From Ipomoea triloba (lineage: Eukaryota > Streptophyta > Magnoliopsida > Solanales > Convolvulaceae): a DNA stretch of 64,000 nt. The translations under genes were made by a program, and so were the position numbers. Below, in pieces: positions 1 to 11,171 of this stretch. The notes beneath the pieces are model-generated. The model was not told the DNA's origin, searched no databases, and saw only the letters and a program-made list of their open reading frames with translations. Numbering within the stretch: the stretch's first letter is position 1; each line of letters begins with the position of its first letter. The stretch lies in assembly GCF_003576645.1 (NCBI RefSeq), contig NC_044924.1:20940376-21004375 (forward strand), in the 5' to 3' direction.

Positions 1-2
1 GA

Positions 3-104
3 TTTGGATCTTCCAATAACAGCATTAAACGTAGCTTGAATGATTCATTTTCATCCAATGTTGGGAAGAAGGCCAAATCGATTGTGAAGATAGAAAAACC
101 TTGA
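3..104 (+). pseudogene. C-terminal tail of an open frame, possibly Helitron RPA-like
   Basis: An open frame enters from the left edge and stops at 102-104. It encodes about 33 residues rich in Ser, Asn and Lys and ends in a basic KKAKS...KIEKP tail. A Lys/Glu-rich end like this is seen in replication protein A 70-kDa-like proteins carried by plant Helitrons, so that is the leading guess, but the piece is too short to prove it. It lies just outside the 5' terminus of the Helitron at 359. The following 250 bases are AT-rich and show nothing else. Confidence 0.3.
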
Positions 105-570
105 AATTGAACAAGGGTCGGAGTTATTTGGTGAATTATTTATGACATTTGATGAGATAATTTGAAAGTTATGTTGAATTAGTTTGCATTTATGTTGGTA
201 TAAGTATTTTTTTAATTTGTCGTGTTGAAGTAAATTTGGATTTGTGTTATAAACCAGATTTTTCTGCTGTTAAATGTTTCATTAAATATATTTATTCCCA
301 TATATTATATTTTATTACTCTTTTTTTAAGAGATATTTTATTACTCTTAGATTAATAATCTATATCTATATATAGCAGAAGTGCCTGAAGGAGTTTTCCC
401 CCCAAAACTATAGGGCATTTTAGTAACAACATAATTAATATAATTAAATAAAAAAAATTCTTATTTTGTTAATAATATAATTAATTAATATATCTCCACC
501 CCTCTTAATTTCTTACCTTTTTCACCTCTATCTCATCCAAAATGAAAGGCATTTTAGTAATAATATAATT

Positions 571-585
571 AAGGAATCAAACTGT
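571..585. repeat. Left 15-bp target-site duplication of LINE 1
   Basis: The sequence aaggaatcaaactgt occurs here and again at 5688-5702, directly after the A-rich tail of the LINE. A perfect 15-bp match is typical of L1-type target-primed insertion and fixes both element boundaries. Confidence 0.93.
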
Positions 586-625
586 TCCGGTCTTTTCTTT
601 GGCTCTCTTGGTCAATAGCTTTTGC

Positions 626-1561
626 ATGGCGACTACGGTGACGAACAAAGGGGTGGCTGCGGTCACTGCACGCTGGGCTGATATGGTGCTCGAAGATGAA
701 GAGGAGGCTTTTGAACCGGCTGTTACGGAAGTAGCGCCTGACGGAGTTGCGGCGGTAGAGACCTGGCCACTTGTGGGAAGGTTTCTAACTGCGAAGCTCG
801 TGAAGTTGGAATATATGAGGCAAGTTATGGCGTCGGTCTGGAAGCCTGTTAAGGGGGTTCAGGTGACGGAGCTGCAACCGAATCTCTTTATGTTTGTTTT
901 CTTTCACGCCTCGGATATGCACTATGTCATTGATGAAGGGCCTTGGTCGTTCGAGAATTGTACGTTGGTCTGTCAACCGGTGAAAGATGGGGTACTGCTA
1001 GTTAATGTGCCTTTGGACTCAGTCGACATGTGGGTTCAACTCCATGATCTCCCCTATGGCTACACCTCTTCGACGATACTTGAACAGATCGGCAACTATC
1101 TTGGGACTTTTGTGAAAGGGGATGATCGGTTCGCTGGGGCACCATGGCTCGATTTCTATCGAATTCGGGTGGCTATGCCGGTGCACAAACCTATCAAGCG
1201 CCGTATGAAGTTACTCAAACGGGATAAAACATGGTGTTGGGTCTCGTTTAAGTACGAGCGGCTGCATGGTTTCTGTTTTTTCTGTGGTATGATGGGGCAC
1301 ACTTATAAATTCTGCTTGAAGGCTAGGGAGGCGGCTGGTTCTGTGGAGCAGTACCCATTTGGGCCAGATTTGCGTGCGGGATCCCGGCGGGGGCCACGAG
1401 CTGTTGGGGAGAGCTGGTTGGTACCGGTCGGTGGAGAGCCTCGTTCGGGTGAGGGGAATGTATCGGTAACTGGTGCCCATAGTGACGTACCTGCAGCGAT
1501 GGTTATGTTGGATCAAAAGGATGGTGAGGAGGAGGTGGTGGCTGTGTCGAAACGCCAATGA
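626..1561 (+). CDS. LINE 1 ORF1: DUF4283/zinc-knuckle protein
   Basis: This protein of about 311 residues is the RNA-binding partner of the LINE polymerase and is expected to form the ribonucleoprotein that moves the element. The ATG at 626 is chosen as the first in-frame methionine, just after the 5' end of the element. The N-terminal half has the DUF4283 pattern (conserved Trp residues around EGPWSFEN and the WVQLHDLPYGY block). A zinc knuckle of the form C-x2-C-x4-H-x4-C (CFFCGMMGHTYKFC) follows about two-thirds along. The C-terminal part is low-complexity, rich in Gly, Glu and Val. The frame is open throughout. It ends 116 bases before the ORF2 start. Confidence 0.85.
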   Translation: MATTVTNKGVAAVTARWADMVLEDEEEAFEPAVTEVAPDGVAAVETWPLVGRFLTAKLVKLEYMRQVMASVWKPVKGVQVTELQPNLFMFVFFHASDMHYVIDEGPWSFENCTLVCQPVKDGVLLVNVPLDSVDMWVQLHDLPYGYTSSTILEQIGNYLGTFVKGDDRFAGAPWLDFYRIRVAMPVHKPIKRRMKLLKRDKTWCWVSFKYERLHGFCFFCGMMGHTYKFCLKAREAAGSVEQYPFGPDLRAGSRRGPRAVGESWLVPVGGEPRSGEGNVSVTGAHSDVPAAMVMLDQKDGEEEVVAVSKRQ

Positions 1562-1677
1562 GAAACAGTGGTAACTGGAGGCAAGCGACGGGGAAGTGGA
1601 AGTAGTGATGTTGTCATGTTAGAGGTGTTAAAAAACTTGCTTACGGCGGGCTCTAGAACCCAGACCCGCCCATCACA

Positions 1678-4600
1678 ATGAGTATCATCAGCTGGAACTG
1701 TCGAGGTTTGGGGTGTCCTCGTACAGTTCGTGAACTATTGGGCTTAGTGTCCAAACAACGCCCCATGTTCGTCTTCTTAATGGAGACTAAAGCTAGAGAG
1801 GAGACGGTGGAGTTTTTATGTGTTAGATTGGGCTTCGAAGGTTTGTTATGTGTTAAGCGATCTGGTTTGGGAGGTGGGCTTGCTTTGTTCTGGCGTGACA
1901 AGGATATAGCGACGGTCCTTGGTTACGCTCACAATTTTATTGATGTGAAAGTTTCTTTACCGAATATGGCAAGCTACCGATTGACGTGTTACTATGGGTT
2001 CCCGGAACGAGCAAGACGCGTTGAGTCTTGGGATTTACTTCGCCAGCTTCGAGACCGCTCCACTTTGCCTTGGGTGGTTCTCGGGGATTTCAACGACTTA
2101 ACTTGTCAGTCTGAGAAGAGAGGTCCGCATCCGCATCCAAATACCCTAATACAGGGTTTCACAGATGCGCTATAGGATTGTCGGCTCATGGACTTGGGTA
2201 TGGTTGGTAATCGTTTTACATGGGAACGAGGCCGGGGTTCGGAAGCATGGGTGGAGGAGCGGCTAGACAGGGTTGTGACCACGTTAGAGTGGTCAGAGCT
2301 TTTTGAGGATGCGACAGTGCATAATCTTCTTACATTGACCTCGGATCATAATGCTATCCACCTTGACGTGGAGTCCCACCCGTCGCGGCCAGTAACACGC
2401 AGATTTAGATTTGAATCTGCATGGCTATATGATGAAGGCTGCATGGCAATTGTTGAACGTGCTTGGGGGCTTAGTACCGGTCAGCCGTTTCAACACCGCA
2501 TTCTGGGCTGTGGGCAACAACTATGGAAGTGGGGAGGGGCTCATTATACCAAGTTTGGTCACCGAATTTCAATTCTGCGCAGCAAGTTGAATGCTCTTCG
2601 TGAAAATCGGACACCAGGGGCCTTGTCTGCATACTCGAGACTGGAGTCGGAGCTATTAGTACTCCTTGCTCAGGAGGAAACCTTTTGGCGTCAACGATCG
2701 AAGCAGTTGTGGCTGAAGGAGGGCGATAGTAATACAAAGTATTTTCATAAAGCGGCCACGGCGAGGAGACGGCAGAACCGTTTGGTGAAATTGAAGGATC
2801 GTGACGGTCACTGGGTAGAAGGGCCTGCCCTTGATGCCGAGGTACTACGCTACTATACTGAAATCTTTGAAACGGCAACCACTAACGTGGCTTTTTTTCA
2901 TAATGTGCAAACCCGTGTTTCGAATGATATGAATAGAAGGCTACTGAGGCCTTTCAAACACGAGGAAGTCAAGATAGCTGTTTTCGAGATGGCCCCAGAG
3001 AAATCACCTGGGCCGGATGACATGACTCCGGCCTTCTATCACCGTTTCTGGTCTGTAGTGGGGCATGATCTATCCTGCTTTGTTCTAAATTGTCTAAATA
3101 CGTGCTCCATGCCACAAGGACTTAATGACACGAACATTGTTCTTATCCCAAAGAAAAAGGTGCCAGATACAGTGGCTGATTTGAGGCCGATAGCGCTTTG
3201 TAACGTAGCCTATAAGGTGATCGCTAAGGTGGTGGCTAATCGCATGAAGGAAGTACTCGATGATATTATCTCTCCTAGCCAAAGTGCGTTTGTGAAAAAC
3301 AGGCTGTTGTCTGACAATATCATCGTAGCTGGAGAGATTGGGCATTATTTAAAACAATCACGTCAAGGTGTAGATGGCTGGGCGGCATTGAAGCTTGACA
3401 TGGCCAAGGCTTACGATAGAATGGAGTGGTCTTTTTTGGAGGGTATGTTAGTTGCACTGGGTTTTCACCAAGATTGGATCCAACTACTATTGATGTGTGT
3501 CACCACGATTCGCTACAATGTGACGGTTAACGGTGAGTCGGTTGGTACTGTAGTTCCGACTAGGGGCATCAGGCAAGGTGACCCCCTCTCGCCATATCTG
3601 TTCATTATATGCTCGGAGGGTCTCTCGCTCTTGCTTCAATTGGCAGAGGCTCGAGGAGACATCCATGGTGTTAAAGTTGCGAGAGGTGCCCCACCCGTTT
3701 CACATCTTCTTTTTGCCGATGATACCCTTCTTTTCTTTAAGGCTAACCTAAGGGAGACTCAGGCAATCAAGAACGCCCTCGACATGTACTGTGGAGCTTC
3801 AGGTCAGGCAATAAATTATGGGAAGTCCAATATCATGTTTAGCCCTAGCACGTCTACTGAATCGAGGGAGGCTGTAGCGACTCTCCTGAATGTGCGTACT
3901 TCTACTGATTTAGGCAAATATCTTGGTCTGCCTTCATTTATGGGGCAAAACAAGACTGCTACGTTCCGGTTTTTGGAGTAGAGACTAAAAGAAAGGCTTG
4001 ATTCATGGCGTCATAAATTTATTTCCAAGGCTGGAAAAGAGATTATTCTGAAGTGCGTAGCGCAGGCCCTCCCAATTTTCGCCATGTCAATTTACCTACT
4101 ACCGAAGTCAATTTGTAATCGCCTTGAGAAGTTAATGAATCGGTTTTGGTGGGTAGGTGGGGACTCAGGCAGCGGGGGAATCCATTGGTTAAGCTGGGAT
4201 AGATTGTGTACCCCAAAACATTACGGTGGTCTGGGCTACAAAAGGATCCATGAGTTTAATGTTGCTCTCCTGGCTAAGCAAGGGTGGCGTCTGTTATCTA
4301 ATCCGGATTCCTTAGTTAGCAATGCTAAGCTCGGCTCTAACTCAAGTTATATTTGGCAGAGCATATTGGCAGGCCAAACACTACTAAGGACGGGGGTGGT
4401 GCAGCGGATTGGGAATGGACTGGACTCTATGATTTGGGGCACGCCATGGCTTGCGGATTCAAATGATCCAAAGCTCCACACTCCATGCATTACATCTCTT
4501 GCACAAGCGAAGGTCAATGGGTTAATGAACCAATCAGGCTCCTGGGATGAGGATGTTATTAAGGATCTATTCGAGCCTTCGGATGTACCTAGGATACTGG

Positions 4601-5661
4601 CCACCCTAGTCTCGCCCGATTCTCACGATGTGTGGCGTTGGCAAGGTGATATACGTGGTATTTATTCTGTTCGTCAAGGTTACAGACTTCTAACACCGAA
4701 TTATACACATGCAGATCCACAAATGCAATTTGTTGAGTGGAGGAAGCTATGGAAACTGCCGGTTCCCCCAAAAGTCAAGAACTTTCTTTGGAGATGCATG
4801 AGGTATGTTCTGCCGGTTCGTGAAACATTAAAAACTAGACATGTGTGGGCTGGGGGTGGGTGTCCGTTCTGCTCCTTTGATATGGAGACGATGGACCATC
4901 TGTTTTGTTCATGCCTGACTGTAGCTCAGGTTTGGCATAACTCTTCCATTTCACACCATGATAGCTTAATCATGCTTGTAAATGGTTGTTTGTGCAGTCC
5001 GAGTGTGAAGGAGGCGATCCATGTAGCAGCAAAGCTCTGGTTATTATGGTCTGCAAGGAACGATGTGGTCTGGAAGGGTAAGCCCTTGTGCGTTGCTAAT
5101 CTTTTAAACCACGCTGTGCGGATGTGTGACCTATGGTATTCGGTATATAGTAGGGGGGATGTTGCTGCTGGAGTCAGTCCGAGTGAAGCTAGCTGGATTC
5201 CACCACCGCCTAACCGGATCAAATGCAATGTGGATGCGGCAGTGTATGGGGATGGTGCTGGTTTCGGGCTGGTATTAAGGGACCACACTAGGGCTTTTGC
5301 CTCAGCCTTTAATGCTCGTCTTGACTGTGGCAATGACCCGTACTTAGCAGAAGCCATGGCGGTTAGGGAGGCACTATCATGGTTGAAGAGCAATGGCTAC
5401 GCCAATTTTATTCTAGAAACTGATAATTTAAATTTCTGCTCTAGTTTTAATTCATGTATTTTGGATTTGTCGTACGTAGGTTTATTAATTAAGCAATGTC
5501 GTAGTATTGCCAATGACATAGGGAATGTGTCTGTTCACCATGTCAGAAGGTCAGCGAATCATGTAGCTCATGTCTTAGCACGGGCAACAGGTTCTATGTC
5601 TGTCCTAGGGTCGTGGATGTCTGTTCCACCGGCCTGTATTGCTCATTTGGTTGGTTATTAA
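1678..5661 (+). pseudogene. LINE 1 ORF2: endonuclease-RT-RNase H, two nonsense codons
   Basis: One reading frame of 1328 codons runs the whole length, interrupted only by TAG at 2173 and TAG at 3979. In order: an APE-type endonuclease (WNCRG near residue 6, METK, GDFND near 139, SDH near 223); reverse transcriptase (KLDMAKAYDRMEW near 572, GIRQGDPLSP, catalytic FADD near 680); a zinc-binding zf-RVT segment (WKLPVPPKVKNFLWR...CPFC, near 1025-1080); and a C-terminal RNase H (NVDAA, AEAMAVREAL, ETDN, near 1180-1310). The last RNase H motif reads VAHVLAR, with His where classical RNase H has Asp; this is common in the plant RVT_3 family. Translation would stop after the endonuclease. Confidence 0.93.
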
Positions 5662-5687
5662 TGCAGCTTTGTTTACCTTTCAAAAAA

Positions 5688-5702
5688 AAGGAATCAAACT
5701 GT
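5688..5702. repeat. Right 15-bp target-site duplication of LINE 1
   Basis: This is a perfect copy of 571-585 and directly abuts the terminal A run of the LINE. Confidence 0.93.
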
Positions 5703-6437
5703 ATTAAATAAAAAAAAAATAGCCTAATCAAAAGAAACAATTGAACATAATCAAGCACCCTAACTACAATCTATTTTAATTAACTTACTTGATTATACTA
5801 TTTAATTATAAAAATTTCTATTAATTCCTTAATAGAATATATTCAATTAGTTATTACGGATATTATTTCTGTCAACACCACAATGTAAAATAAATAAAAT
5901 AAATATTGTTGAAAATCATTACAAATATGAGCATAATCGTTTATTTTATATGTACCAAACCGATAAAATAATTATAAATTTTTTGAATTTATTGTGGTGT
6001 AGAATAAAATCAAATATTCATTGAAAATCATTCAAAATATGAGCAGAATCAAAATATATATCATTCTTTTAACTAAAATATTACATCACATGAGTATGAA
6101 TACAATACTTTTGTCTTTCAACTCTGTTTTAAGGTACATTATTCCATACTCTTTTCAAACTACACATTTAAGCTATAATACTCATGAAGCAGCTGCTAGA
6201 ATCAACCTCCATAAAACAGTCACGGAGAAGTCCCAAAAATCATACGGACGATAATATATTCTTTCATTAAATTAATAATTAAGGTTTTTTTTTGTTAGCC
6301 AATGCTTGGGAATTGACATACTTATCAGCTTAGGAATTCTTTGATTTTTTTTTATAAAGACAATGCTTGGGAATTGATATACTTATAAGCTTAGGAATTA
6401 GGAATACTATATGGATTTTTATTATCGAGTATCTTTT

Positions 6438-6482
6438 ATATAATAATAATAATAATAATAATATAATAATAATAATAATAAT
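6438..6482. repeat. (ATA)n microsatellite
   Basis: A run of ata/taa trinucleotides with one interruption. Confidence 0.9.
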
Positions 6483-6812
6483 GTAAAGAAAAAAATGACA
6501 ATGTGAAGAAGAACACGATTGTAGCGTAAAAAATACTATTTCTTTTTTATTTATTTTTTCTATCAATATTTTTTTTTTTGTGTTTTCATAAAAGAGTAGG
6601 CCAGAAATCAATTTAATTTCATTTCAATTCTATTTTATTAATTTTTTCTATTTATCTTAATATGTTAATGGAATAACACAAAAGTAGAAATTATATTTGT
6701 TATTTTTTTTTCTTCAGAAAAAAGTATTATTTTTGTATTTTTCAATTTTTTTTAAAAAAAATACAAATATTCATATTTTTAATAGGATAAATAAATAGCT
6801 CTCCTAAGCTTT

Positions 6813-6814
<2 letters not shown>

Positions 6815-6859
<45 letters not shown>
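6815..6859. repeat. (TA)n microsatellite
   Basis: About 22 uninterrupted AT dinucleotides. Confidence 0.95.
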
Positions 6860-6862
<3 letters not shown>

Positions 6863-7901
6863 GTGTTAAAATAAACATTACAATGAAATTTTTTTAATAA
6901 AATGTTTCTTGCAATTATTTTATTAGTTGTACCTACTATTACAATTAAGGATTTTTTTAAACAATTCAAAAACTACATTTTTCGAAATCAATTAAAAAGT
7001 TTAAATTTACAAAACATTAATTAACAGATAAAGGCCATAATTGCATTTTCAATAATAATAAAATATGATACTAAATAAATACAGTAGTAGTATTTCTATA
7101 ATTATTTTCAATCTATTTTGGGTGCAATGCATATTTTCAATTTTTTTTTCTTTTTTTTTTTGCTTGCAATCATTCATACTCCTTTGTCCTTACATAATTT
7201 TATAAACAGCTATATAATTATGTATTTCTTAAATTCAACTATCAGGAACACTAAGATTAGTGATTAACAATGATGTTATGGCTACTACCAAGAATAAGAT
7301 ACTATTCACATTTGGTCAAAATTTGGAAGGTATGACTACATTGCACACATTTTCAAGTACTACATCTATTAATAAAAATGGAACTTTTAAAATAGTTTCT
7401 TGCGTTTATTGTAATCATACAAATAATCGTTTATCTACATTATATTATTCAAACATTTAAAATTGTTATTATATTGTTTTAGGAGTAAAAACTGAAATAT
7501 TTTTTAGTAGGGATAAACGGTAAATTGTCAGCTACCAATAATGCATTGCAAAATAAGTATGGTGCATCTACATCCACTTGAATTTCTTCCCAACAAATAA
7601 GATATCCTTTAAGTGATATCACAAACGGTATGTGTTTTTTTAAAAAAAAATTAATAATGTCATGACTAAGAATTTATAATCTATGTTTCAAATAATTTTT
7701 TTAATAGTAGGGAACCGAGATGACCATTTCAATCCTGTATTCAACACAGTACCTTCACCATCATTAACTTATTCTTCTATGGATACTAATAATGGTAACC
7801 TTTATTTTAAACAAAGTCACTGTATTTGTATAATAATTTGTACTATTAGTATTTCACTACATATACACATTTAATTGTATAGATGTTTCAATAATGATTT
7901 T

Positions 7902-7910
7902 TTAATATAA
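7902..7910. repeat. Left 9-bp target duplication of foldback element
   Basis: The 9-mer ttaatataa is repeated perfectly at 8437-8445. A 9-bp duplication is the signature of Mutator-like elements. Confidence 0.88.
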
Positions 7911-8436
7911 GAGTCATTTTCATTTTTGGTCCTACTGTTATTGGGGCATTGCCAATTTTAGTCCACCTCATTAATTTTTGCCACATTGCGGCTAGTCTTA
8001 TTTAGTCATTGCCACTTTTAGTCCACTGTTAAAATTTTCGTCAAATAACCGTCTAAAATAGGGGTATTTTTTTTTTATCTTTTCATGCTTTGATCATCTC
8101 CTTTACCCTTTGTAGTGGTTTTCCTTACAGATTTTCATCCAATGAAGAGGTCCAGCGAAAGCCATGGCTTTGTAATGTGGCTCACATGGCTTTCGCCGGA
8201 CCTCTTCAATGGATGAAAATGTGTAACGAAAACCACTACAAAGGGTCAAGGAGATGACCAAAGCATGAAAAGACAAAAAATGCCCCTATTTTGGACGACA
8301 ATTTGACAAAAATTTTAACGGTGGACTAAAAGTGGCAAGGACTAAATAAGACTGGTCACAATGTGACAAAAATTAATGAAGTGGACTAAAATTGGCAATG
8401 CTCCAATAACAATAGGACCAAAAATGGAAATGACTC
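7911..8436. mobile_element. Mutator-like foldback element (non-autonomous)
   Basis: This 526-bp element is almost entirely one inverted repeat. It begins gagtcattttcatttttggt and ends with the reverse complement of that sequence. The left arm runs to about 8165 and the right arm from about 8185, with only a short loop near the gccatggctttg stretch. A perfect 9-bp target duplication (7902-7910, 8437-8445) supports the Mutator-like (MULE) superfamily. There is no ORF, so it depends on a transposase supplied elsewhere. A few mismatches between the arms (for example near 7990/8350) show some age. Its transcript would fold into a long hairpin. Confidence 0.87.
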
Positions 8437-8445
8437 TTAATATAA
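8437..8445. repeat. Right 9-bp target duplication of foldback element
   Basis: A perfect copy of 7902-7910 (ttaatataa). Confidence 0.88.
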
Positions 8446-8521
8446 CTACTAAATAATGTGTGTATTTTAAATAATTTGTTAATAATATTTTGTCATAATA
8501 ATGTTTTGATATAATTACTCA

Positions 8522-10405
8522 GAATATTGGGATTTTGGAAATCCAGACTATATATGCCAACATTGTTCTACAACATTTTGGTACGAAGAAAGATTAGAGT
8601 TAAGATATAGAAGTAAGGAATAAAAGTATTCATTATGCTGCTTTCAGGGTAAAATTAAACTGCCACCATTAAAAGGACCTCTTGAAATTTTGCACAAGTT
8701 ATATTTTGAAACATCAAATAAAAGCAAGCATTTTTTAGACAATATTCGGTCTTACAATAACATGTTCTCCTTCACTTCCATGGGTGGCAAGATTGATTCC
8801 ACTCAAAACCAAGGCAATTCTCCTCCAATATTTAAACTGCATGGTCAAAATTTCCATCTAATTGGAAGTCTTTTGCCAGTTCAAGGTGAGAGGCCTAAGT
8901 TTGCACAACTCTACATTTATGAGACCCAGAATGAAGTCAGAAATTGGATACATTCTGTGAGGTTAGCCCTAGATTTACCTAGACAAATCATGCGATCTAT
9001 AATTTTTTCACTGAATTGTTTAATTTTATTTAGACACATGAAACGTGTTAGCATTTGTTACAGGCAAACTAAAAACAATGATGACCTGCACCTTGAAATT
9101 GTAAATGATTTATGAAACATGCTAGATCTCAACAATGTTTTGGTGAAGTCTTTTAGAATAGTGGGAAAAAAAATCCAAGACGAAGGTTGTACAGATGTAA
9201 GGCTAAAACTTATTGGTAAGAGAAAGAGGGATGCAAGAACGTATAATATTCCATCAGTATCTGAAGTAGCTGCTTTAATTGTTGGTGATTTTGACGAAAC
9301 GATGGGGGATAGGGACATAATAATAGAGACTCAAATGGGTGAATATAATTGCAACGTATTACTGAATTACATCCTGCTTACCTTGGTCTGCAATATCCGT
9401 TACTTTTTCCTTATGGTGAAGATGGCTACAGAGAAAATGGCTACTGAGGCAAGATATTTTGCATGCAACAATAAATGCATCTTACCTATGGAGGTATTGC
9501 AAAGTGCTACGTTTGACAAAGAATATGAGACTCCAAAACTCAACCTCAAATAATGATTATGCACAACTGAAACAATTTTCTAAATGGATTGCGAAAATTG
9601 GAGATGGCAAAATTGAGGGGCAAACAGATGAATGTGAATACATAGAGATACCTGGACACATACTCTTACAGTATTCTACAGATCCCATTAAAGCAATTGT
9701 GGAAAGCACGTATCCATCATTCTCAAGTATAATTGATGATCCATCGTACTTACAAAACAGGGCGATATTGGCACCAACACTTGACATGGTACATTCTATA
9801 AATGAATATATGAGTTCTTTAAACACGTCTGAAGGAAGTACATATTTGAGCTGTGATAGTACTTGCAAATCTGATTCTAATTTTGATATGTTAGTTGATG
9901 TTCACACTCTAGAATTTTTAAATGGAATCAAGTGTTCAGGTGTACCCAATCATGCATTGACATTGAAAGTTGACACTCCAGTTATGCTCTTAAGAAACAT
10001 TGACCACTCAATTGGTTTATGTAATGGCACAAGAATGGTAATTACTAAACTTGGAAACTATGTTCTGGAAGCAAGGGTATTGTCCGGAAGCAGTGCATGT
10101 GAGAAAGTACTAATACCAAGAATGTCATTGACTCCATTAGACTTGAGGTTGCCCTTTAAATTCGAAGAAGACAATTTCCATTAATTGTCTCATATGTAAT
10201 GACGATTAATAAGAGTCAAGGACAACCGCTTTCTCATGTAGGCCTATTCTTGAAAAAACTTGTCTTTAGTCATGGACAATTATATGTTGTAGTTTCCAGG
10301 GTCACTACTCCAGAGGGGTCGAAAATATTGATTTGTGACAGTGAAAGCACCAGAACAACTTCAACAGCAAACATTGTATACAAGAAAGTTTTTCAGAATT
10401 TGTAA
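8522..10405 (+). pseudogene. Helitron A Rep-helicase ORF, catalytic core deleted
   Basis: Remains of the Helitron replication initiator/Pif1-type helicase. At 8522-9300 the N-terminal region common to plant Helitron proteins is clear: a CxxC pair (CQHC), a KHFLDNIRSYN block, FKLHGQNFHLIGSLLP, and IPSVSEVAALIVGDFD. A frameshift near 9345 moves the ELHPAYLGLQYPLLFPYGEDGY motif, the start of the Helitron-like N domain, into the next frame. Near 9455 the sequence jumps straight to the helicase C-terminal half (NASYLW...KVLRLTKNMRL, 9463 on). The HUH nuclease and the Walker A/B motifs are therefore missing. The C-terminal part (KCSGVPNHALTLKVDTPVMLLRN, then GQLYVVVSRV to 10405) is well preserved, with a frame change near 10180. 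Confidence 0.9.
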
Positions 10406-10886
10406 ATATTCGACTTCATTCTAAAATAATATTTTAATATTATAGTTGTTATTAAATTTATTATCTTCTTTACTTTCTAAATAAAATTTACTACAGTAGC
10501 AATGAAAATCATTATGTTTTAATTTCGAGTACTTTTAATTTCAGACTATTGTATAATTTTTTTTAACTTTTCAAACATATTTATTATACAAAAAAAAAAA
10601 ACAATTATGGGAACAAAACTATTTTAAATTAGGTAATTTAAAACAACTTTAAAATACAGTTTGATTCCAATTATCTTTGCACATCTTAATGATTTTTAAA
10701 ATTATTTACACTTTTTCCCATATTTATTTAGATAGTAATACAATTACATATCGAGACATATATTATTCATACTTTTACACTTATCTTATCATTGAACAAA
10801 TATACACTAAAAAATATTATAATTATTTATTGTTTATAATTTAACCTCTAATTTTATTATTTAAATATCTAATAGAAAAATATTAT

Positions 10887-10913
10887 CCGTGCATCGCACG
10901 GGTAAAATACTAG
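10887..10913 (+). other. Helitron A 3' terminus (hairpin plus CTAG)
   Basis: The stem CCGTGC (10887-10892), loop ATC and stem GCACGG (10896-10901) precede the terminal CTAG (10910-10913), followed by host T. This is the canonical Helitron termination structure. Confidence 0.9.
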
Positions 10914-11122
10914 TTAAAATAAAGGCAAATTGCAAATTCTTAATATAATAATAATGATCGGATAATAACAGGAGTGATTATTATTAATAAATGAAAATTG
11001 CAATGAAAGGAAAGTGATGCCAATTGCAATGATTTAATAAAGACAAATTGCATACAATAAAAGAGAAATTGCATACCAACATACATTATATAAAAGGCAA
11101 TAATTCTTAATCGGTGAAAAAC

Positions 11123-11124
<2 letters not shown>

Positions 11125-11169
<45 letters not shown>
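11125..11169. repeat. (TA)n microsatellite at the Helitron B 5' edge
   Basis: About 22 TA dinucleotides lie directly before aacagaagtgcc, the conserved start of the Helitron family. The expected TC terminus is not visible and may have been lost or displaced by expansion of this repeat. The 210 bases between Helitron A and this tract are AT-rich and show nothing else. Confidence 0.9.

Positions 11170-11171
<2 letters not shown>

Larger units (their letters stand above)
586..5687 (+). mobile_element. L1-type LINE 1, nearly complete
   Basis: This is a non-LTR retrotransposon of about 5.1 kb with two ORFs in plant L1 order: a nucleic-acid-binding ORF1 and an endonuclease/reverse transcriptase/RNase H ORF2. 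The 3' end is a short A run (5682-5689). It is bounded by a perfect 15-bp target duplication. The leader before the ORF1 ATG is only about 40 bases, so the 5' end may be slightly truncated. ORF2 has two nonsense codons but no frameshift, and the target duplication is perfect, so the insertion is fairly recent. It sits inside Helitron A and is therefore younger than that element. Confidence 0.93.
5703..7901. other. AT-rich non-coding part of Helitron A
   Basis: These 2.2 kb belong to Helitron A. They hold an (ATA)n tract (6438-6482), a (TA)n tract (6815-6859) and many A/T runs. Between about 7260 and 7795 there are short exon-like open stretches (for example around 7272-7400 and 7736-7795) separated by intron-like AT DNA. 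They could be decayed 5' exons of the Helitron ORF, because the recognisable Rep-helicase frame begins only at 8522, but I cannot match them to a known domain. No other gene is visible. Confidence 0.5.
359..10913 (+). mobile_element. Helitron A (nested, internally deleted)
   Basis: The left end starts with TC after an A (359-360), followed by a TATA-rich stretch and then gcagaagtgcc, a typical plant Helitron 5' terminus. The right end has a 6-bp-stem hairpin (CCGTGC/GCACGG, 10887-10901) about 10 bases before CTAG, followed by T. Helitrons insert between A and T and make no target duplication, as seen here. The element carries a decayed Rep-helicase ORF (8522-10405). It hosts a LINE (586-5687) and a Mutator-like foldback element (7911-8436); without these it would be about 4.9 kb. 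The stop codons and a large coding deletion make it non-autonomous. The 5' boundary is less secure than the 3' one because it lies in TA-rich DNA. Confidence 0.75.
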
